From the NCBI GenBank assembly GCA_015057005.1, contig SVFF01000001.1:310001-374000 (forward strand): 64,000 bases of DNA, written 5' to 3'. Made by a program: the position numbers and the translations under genes. Under the pieces are notes generated by a model. It saw only the letters and a program-made list of their open reading frames with translations, searched no databases and had not been told where the DNA came from. The DNA is from Lachnospiraceae bacterium. Its GTDB lineage: Bacteria > Bacillota > Clostridia > Lachnospirales > Lachnospiraceae. Of this stretch, positions 62,902-64,000 are shown piece after piece; position 1 is the first letter of the stretch; each line of letters opens with the position of its first letter.

Positions 62902-64000
62902 TTACTTCCTATAATTCTCCACTACCTTCTTTACCGCATGAATCACATCGGCCACATCCTGGTCCGTCATCTTGGGATACAGTGGGATGCACATGATCCT
63001 GCTGTACACATACTCTGCTTTAGGGCAAAGGCCTCTCTCATAACCCAACTTTTGATAATAAGGGAACCAATACACAGGGATGTACATAACCTGAGGCTGC
63101 ACGTTCTCTGCCGCCAGCGCATCGAAGAACTCCCTGCGGGTGCAGGTCAGTTTCTCCAGATCCAGCTGGATAATATAGAGATGTCTGCAAGTATCTGCCC
63201 GGGAAATTTCCTTCTGGATGATGATCTCGGGGAGTTCTGCAAACGCTTCGTTATAACGGGCTACAATCTCTTTTCTTCGGGCTACGAACCTGTCCAGCTT
63301 ACTCATCTGGCTGGTGATCAGCGCCGCCTGGAAGTCAGTAATACGGTAATTGTAACCCAGTTCCTGCTGCTCGTAGTACCAGATGCCCTCGGGCTCCTCC
63401 AACATTTCTGAAGGAACCTTGGTAATACCATGGGTACGGAACAGGGATAGTTTCTTAAAATACTCTTCATTGCTGGTCAGAATGGCTCCACCCTCGCCGC
63501 CGGTGACAGTCTTCACGGGATGGAAACTGAAAGTGGTCATGTCTGCCAGACTGCCCACCTGGGCACCATTATACTTGGAGCCGATGGAGTGAGCCGCGTC
63601 CTCGATAAACACCAGATTAAACTCATCGCAGATTTTGCGAATTTCCTCTACCTCAACCGGCTGACCGGTGAAATCCACGGCCACAATAGCCTTGGTGCGC
63701 TCCGTAATCTTCTCGCGAACGCTGGCAGGATCGATATTGTAGGTCTCAGGATTGATGTCTGCAAAAACCGGCTTTGCTCCACAATACAGCGCACAGTTAG
63801 CACTGGCCGCAAAAGTGATGGGAGTAGTAATCACTTCATCTCCCGGACCTACACCTGCTGCCAGGCAGGCCAGATGAAGAGCGGCGGTGCCGTTGGAGAC
63901 TGCGACGGCATATTTTGCACCAGTGTAGGTGCAGAGCGCCTGCTCTAATTCTGTTATTTTAGGACCACAAGTCAAAAAATCACTTTGTAATGTGGTAACT
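62902..64000 (-). CDS. pseC: UDP-4-amino-4,6-dideoxy-L-altrosamine transaminase (partial)
   Basis: About 366 residues visible; the open frame runs through the right edge, where it still reads VTTLQSDFLTCGPKITE, so only the very N-terminus is missing. DegT/DnrJ family, PseC subgroup: VAVSNGTAALHLACLAAG, EVITTPITFAASANC, VDFTGQPVEVEEI, IEDAAHSIGSKYNGA and the PLP lysine in FHPVKTVTGGEGGA. It forms the 4-amino sugar of the pseudaminic acid pathway; pseB probably lies just outside the window. It is separated from the next operon by a terminator and a promoter. Confidence 0.9.
   Translation of the reverse strand, partial: VTTLQSDFLTCGPKITELEQALCTYTGAKYAVAVSNGTAALHLACLAAGVGPGDEVITTPITFAASANCALYCGAKPVFADINPETYNIDPASVREKITERTKAIVAVDFTGQPVEVEEIRKICDEFNLVFIEDAAHSIGSKYNGAQVGSLADMTTFSFHPVKTVTGGEGGAILTSNEEYFKKLSLFRTHGITKVPSEMLEEPEGIWYYEQQELGYNYRITDFQAALITSQMSKLDRFVARRKEIVARYNEAFAELPEIIIQKEISRADTCRHLYIIQLDLEKLTCTRREFFDALAAENVQPQVMYIPVYWFPYYQKLGYERGLCPKAEYVYSRIMCIPLYPKMTDQDVADVIHAVKKVVENYRK

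Noticed and set aside
1..64000. Insertion sequences or integrative elements explaining the mosaic region 4
   Set aside because: No transposase, integrase or terminal repeat pair with a coding core was seen in any frame.

Overview
The window is a chromosomal segment of a low-to-mid-GC Gram-positive anaerobe, most likely a Lachnospiraceae-type member of Clostridia (Bacillota). The evidence is the strong purine-rich ribosome binding sites, sigma-A type promoters (TTGACA/TATAAT), the PdaA, LCP, GH25 and BIG2-type cell-wall proteins, the AraC-plus-glycosidase arrangement, and the absence of Gram-negative outer-membrane genes. The taxonomic call is an inference. No rRNA, tRNA, CRISPR array, transposase or phage gene was seen.

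Region 1 (1-9 kb) is housekeeping and accessory: a partial alpha/beta hydrolase divergent from an AraC regulator, a GH36-like glycosidase with a histidine phosphatase, a PdaA-like polysaccharide deacetylase with an S8 peptidase, and a heavy-metal operon (HMA chaperone plus P1B ATPase) behind a recognisable ArsR/SmtB-type operator. Region 2 (9-12.5 kb) holds a ClpX variant and an HtrA protease, separated by a very long hairpin.

Region 3 (12.6-34 kb, almost all minus strand) is the core of a cell-surface polysaccharide locus. It encodes dTDP-sugar synthesis (RmlB, RmlA, RmlC; no RmlD seen), a Wzm/Wzt-type ABC exporter whose ATPase carries a C-terminal glycan-binding-like domain, a 703-residue methyltransferase/kinase-like protein resembling the WbdD chain terminator, several GT2 transferases, a phosphoglucomutase, a polyprenyl-phosphate sugar transferase, an LCP ligase and a membrane-anchored GH25 lysozyme. 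The likely logic is: make dTDP-sugars, prime on undecaprenyl phosphate, extend with GT2 enzymes, cap the chain, export through Wzm/Wzt, and attach to peptidoglycan by LCP.

Region 4 (34-64 kb) is a decoration region. It holds a nonulosonic (pseudaminic) acid pathway (PseC at the right edge, PseG, a PseI-formyltransferase fusion, PseF, and a GNAT that could be PseH), a WecE-type aminotransferase branching off RmlB, a GT52-like transferase, a PglK/MsbA-like ABC flippase, two polyprenyl-phosphate GT2 enzymes (GtrB/ArnC-like), at least six large GT-C-like or uncharacterised membrane proteins, and three membrane-anchored SGNH-type proteins that may be extracytoplasmic glycan acyl-modifying enzymes. 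It reads as a set of cassettes that modify a surface glycan on the outer face of the membrane.

The points most worth following are the WbdD/Wzt-like capping pair in a Gram-positive, the PseI-formyltransferase fusion, a recurrent structured intergenic repeat that brackets a tandem-domain glycosyltransferase in inverted orientation, other long hairpins and a 28-bp direct repeat at gene boundaries, and a Cys-rich insertion inside a GT2 fold.
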